A stretch of DNA of 8,123 nucleotides, from assembly GCA_937893785.1 (NCBI GenBank), contig CALCSP010000182.1, positions 1-8,123 on the forward strand, read 5' to 3'. Positions 6,523-8,123 of the stretch are shown piece by piece (positions within the stretch are counted from its first letter, which is position 1; each line of letters opens with the position of its first letter). The DNA is from an uncultured Verrucomicrobiales bacterium (lineage in GTDB: Bacteria; Verrucomicrobiota; Verrucomicrobiia; Verrucomicrobiales; DEV007). A model generated the notes under the pieces. That model ran no database searches, was not told the origin of the DNA, and was given only the letters and a program-made list of their open reading frames with translations. Made by a program: the position numbers and the translations under genes.

Positions 6523-7272
6523 TTACTTTACGGCGCGTATAAAGAACAGTGCCCAATGAAGATGACATTCATGCTCTGTTTCTGAATAACCAACACTTTG
6601 TTGTATAGCGTGCAGTAGTTCGTCGTCGCTTGGTTCAAGGTCCATACAAAAAAGAGTGCGACAGAACTCGAGCATTTGGCCACAGTTTTTGAATTCCCAA
6701 GGATAAGAAACCTCTTGGCTGTATTCGACCTGAAAGCCTGTTTGCTCAAGTAGCTTTACCTGTGAGGTGTCAAGATAGTCTCCGCGGTGTCCCATGGAGT
6801 TAAACTGATTAACCACCCCATCTAGAAATTGGGTAGTGGGTGATCCGGATTGGGCGTCTCCTATGGTCAATACCCCCCCTTTTTTCAGCAATCGATGCCA
6901 TTCCTGAAAAACAGAAACAGTATCAGGAATATGGTGCAGACCTGCTAGGCTGAGGATCGCGTCTGCAGATTCGTCGTCCATGGGTATATTGTCATGCTCG
7001 GCACAAATGACCTGGTGTGCCTCATCATGCTTTCCGGATTCGAGAAACTTTGATGCTCCGTCCACTGAGACAAGCTTTGCCCCTTTGGGTAAATAACTGG
7101 CCAAGTAACCTCCTCCCGAGGGAACGTCCAGCACAACAGGTGATGCCTGTTCAATCCGGGCAACATTCATGAGTGATTCAAATTCCCTGTGCCGCGCATC
7201 AGGCCATTTTCGCATCGCCTGATGATACATGTGTCCACGTTTATCGTATATCTCAGCGTATTTTTCGAACAT
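6523..7272 (-). CDS. Class I SAM-dependent methyltransferase (Methyltransf_11 type), substrate unknown
   Basis: This encodes 249 residues. The SAM-binding Rossmann domain is clear. Motif I is VVLDVPSGGGYLA (46-58), where the usual DxGCGTG reads DVPSGGG. The acidic ribose-binding position is Asp71 in LVSVDGA, followed by NIPMDDESADAILSLAGL (95-112) with HHIPD (113-117). The strand after it is HRLLKKGGVLTIGDA (126-140). The N-terminal segment (FEKYAEIYDKRGHMYHQAM) is the helical lid often seen in UbiE-like and small-molecule methyltransferases. The region after about 145 (FLDGVVNQFNSMGHRGDYLD, then EVSYPWEF) should form the substrate side, and I cannot assign a substrate. The length is usual for the fold. 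The ATG at 7272 is the first start after an in-frame stop at 7284-7282 and lacks a clear Shine-Dalgarno sequence. The gene is convergent with ptrB and divergent from the SHD1 gene, so it is probably transcribed alone. Sampled GC (about 45-47%) is lower than in the aldo/keto reductase gene. Confidence 0.9.
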   Translation of the reverse strand: MFEKYAEIYDKRGHMYHQAMRKWPDARHREFESLMNVARIEQASPVVLDVPSGGGYLASYLPKGAKLVSVDGASKFLESGKHDEAHQVICAEHDNIPMDDESADAILSLAGLHHIPDTVSVFQEWHRLLKKGGVLTIGDAQSGSPTTQFLDGVVNQFNSMGHRGDYLDTSQVKLLEQTGFQVEYSQEVSYPWEFKNCGQMLEFCRTLFCMDLEPSDDELLHAIQQSVGYSETEHECHLHWALFFIRAVK

Positions 7273-7518
7273 GAGCTTGAGTTATCCAAGGATAATAAGC
7301 AGTTGGAAGCTGCCTGAATACTAACTGGAGAAAATGTTTCCTCAAACGATGAATCAGCAAAGGCCCTGACTGACACTGTCAAAGCATGGATGTTACGGAT
7401 CAAGTGACCATGTGCGTTTTTATGGTTTTCACGAAGGGGTGTCTCATGGTTACTCCATTATAAAACCAAGAAGAATTTATAATTGTCCTGAATCCTTGAT
7501 GCGTATTATCATCGCCGT
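7273..7518. promoter_or_regulatory. Divergent spacer with promoters for the methyltransferase and SHD1 genes
   Basis: Both flanking genes start outward from this 246-base spacer, so it should hold both promoters. Reading toward the methyltransferase, the minus strand has TATTAT (complement of 7292-7297) about 20 bases before the ATG. It also has a perfect TTGACA (complement of 7377-7382), but that is too far from TATTAT to pair with it and lacks a good -10 of its own. TGACA-C-TGTCA at 7371-7381 is a perfect 11-base palindrome overlapping the TTGACA and could be an operator. No convincing gene lies in the spacer. Confidence 0.5.
7478..7483 (+). promoter_or_regulatory. Consensus -10 box upstream of the SHD1 gene
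   Basis: TATAAT matches the sigma-70 -10 consensus exactly and lies 35 bases before the ATG at 7519, predicting a leader of about 28 bases. No recognisable -35 hexamer is found at 16-18 bases upstream. A second AT-rich box (TATAAA, 7459-7464) is nearby. The local A+T richness means a chance match is possible. Confidence 0.45.
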
Positions 7519-8123
7519 ATGAAGATATGGGTGATACTTCCGCTGTTTCTTTGTTTCACTGTCTTTTACGGTCTGGCCCAGGAGGCAGGATCGGAGTTGC
7601 GAACATGGACTGCCGTTAATGGCAAGAAAGTGGAGGCGCAATTTGTCTCAAACAATGATGGGCAGGTTGCCCTCAGGCTGACAAATGGTAAGACCTTCAA
7701 GGTGTCGCTCGACAAGCTCTCAGAGGCGGATCAGGATTTTATTAAAGCTGTCTCTGCTTCGCCATCTGCCAAGGAAGAACCAAAGAGCGCTGAGGAGAGG
7801 ATGAGATTGGCTAAAGAATGGAGGGAAAAGGTGGATGGTCGTTACCGAGGCATTGATGTCTATTATTATGAAAAGGGAACAGATACGCTCTATAGCGGGA
7901 AATATTATAAAGGGGACCGTGGCACTAGCGAAGATAAATTTACTTATGAGGGAACCATCAAGGATGGCCGGTATGAGGGTATTTCTACCCTCTATCGTCC
8001 GAGTGGATCAAGGATTGGAGAAGTCCGCTTAAAGGCCGGTAAGAGGATCGCGGGATCTCAAAAATGGTGGAACGACAAGGGGGAGCCGGTGGAGTCCTTT
8101 GTTCAAGCCCTGGGCCTGGGCAA
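7519..8123 (+). CDS. Secreted SHD1-domain protein with MORN-like units (3' partial)
   Basis: The frame from the ATG at 7519 stays open to the right edge (201 complete codons), so the gene is cut at its 3' end. Residues 1-20 are a signal peptide (MKIWVILPLFLCFTVFYGLA, likely cut before QE). Residues 27-77 form an SHD1 (Sla1 homology 1) module. It runs from LRTWTAVNGKKVEAQFV, through a glycine turn and LRLTNGKTFKV, to SLDKLSEADQDFIKA. A charged, probably helical linker (about 82-106) follows. From about 125 there are MORN-like Y-x-G units (YSGKYYKGDRG, YEGTIKDGRYEG) and a WWNDKGEPVE segment resembling MORN_2-type repeats. SHD1 binds NPFXD peptides in yeast Sla1; in planctomycetes and verrucomicrobia it occurs in exported proteins of unknown role. 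A binding or structural role outside the cytoplasm is inferred. No Shine-Dalgarno sequence is seen; transcription may start from the TATAAT at 7478-7483. Confidence 0.85.
   Translation, partial: MKIWVILPLFLCFTVFYGLAQEAGSELRTWTAVNGKKVEAQFVSNNDGQVALRLTNGKTFKVSLDKLSEADQDFIKAVSASPSAKEEPKSAEERMRLAKEWREKVDGRYRGIDVYYYEKGTDTLYSGKYYKGDRGTSEDKFTYEGTIKDGRYEGISTLYRPSGSRIGEVRLKAGKRIAGSQKWWNDKGEPVESFVQALGLG

Noticed and set aside
7167..7403. Minus-strand open frame of 78 codons in the divergent spacer
   Set aside because: It overlaps the first 106 bases of the methyltransferase gene in another frame and shows no domain. The spacer is better read as a promoter region.

Overview
The window looks like a piece of chromosome from a member of the Planctomycetota-Verrucomicrobiota group, most likely a verrucomicrobium. 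The evidence is gene content. The first gene has the DUF1595/DUF1592/DUF1588/DUF1585 domain series, with a CXXCH haem motif, that is abundant in these phyla. The last gene is a secreted protein with an SHD1 (Sla1 homology domain 1) module next to MORN-like units, a combination also typical there. This assignment is by family knowledge and cannot be refined from the sequence alone. No rRNA, tRNA, insertion sequence, CRISPR array or prophage gene is visible.

Layout: (1) The 3' part of a large cytochrome-type DUF1592 protein enters from the left edge and ends at 1883. (2) A 284-base non-coding stretch follows. (3) A co-oriented plus-strand block runs from 2168 to 6392. It holds a YjbQ/UPF0047-family protein, a small secreted tyrosine-rich protein of unknown function, an atypical aldo/keto reductase, and an oligopeptidase B (PtrB) that carries a predicted signal peptide. 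The last two overlap by four bases (GTGA) and are very probably translationally coupled. (4) A strong hairpin at 6485-6513 lies between ptrB and a convergent minus-strand gene for a class I SAM-dependent methyltransferase (6523-7272). (5) A 246-base divergent spacer holds a consensus -10 box and a short palindrome. (6) A secreted SHD1/MORN-like protein begins at 7519 and runs off the right edge.

The genes do not form one obvious pathway. The only pair with firm evidence for joint expression is the aldo/keto reductase with ptrB. Several products (tyrosine-rich protein, PtrB, SHD1 protein) have N-terminal signal peptides and probably act outside the cytoplasm. The most interesting points are the loss of two of the four canonical catalytic residues in the aldo/keto reductase, its coupling to an apparently exported oligopeptidase B, and the DUF1592 gene standing without its usual DUF1552 neighbour on the downstream side. 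I see no strong candidate for a wholly new multi-gene system here.
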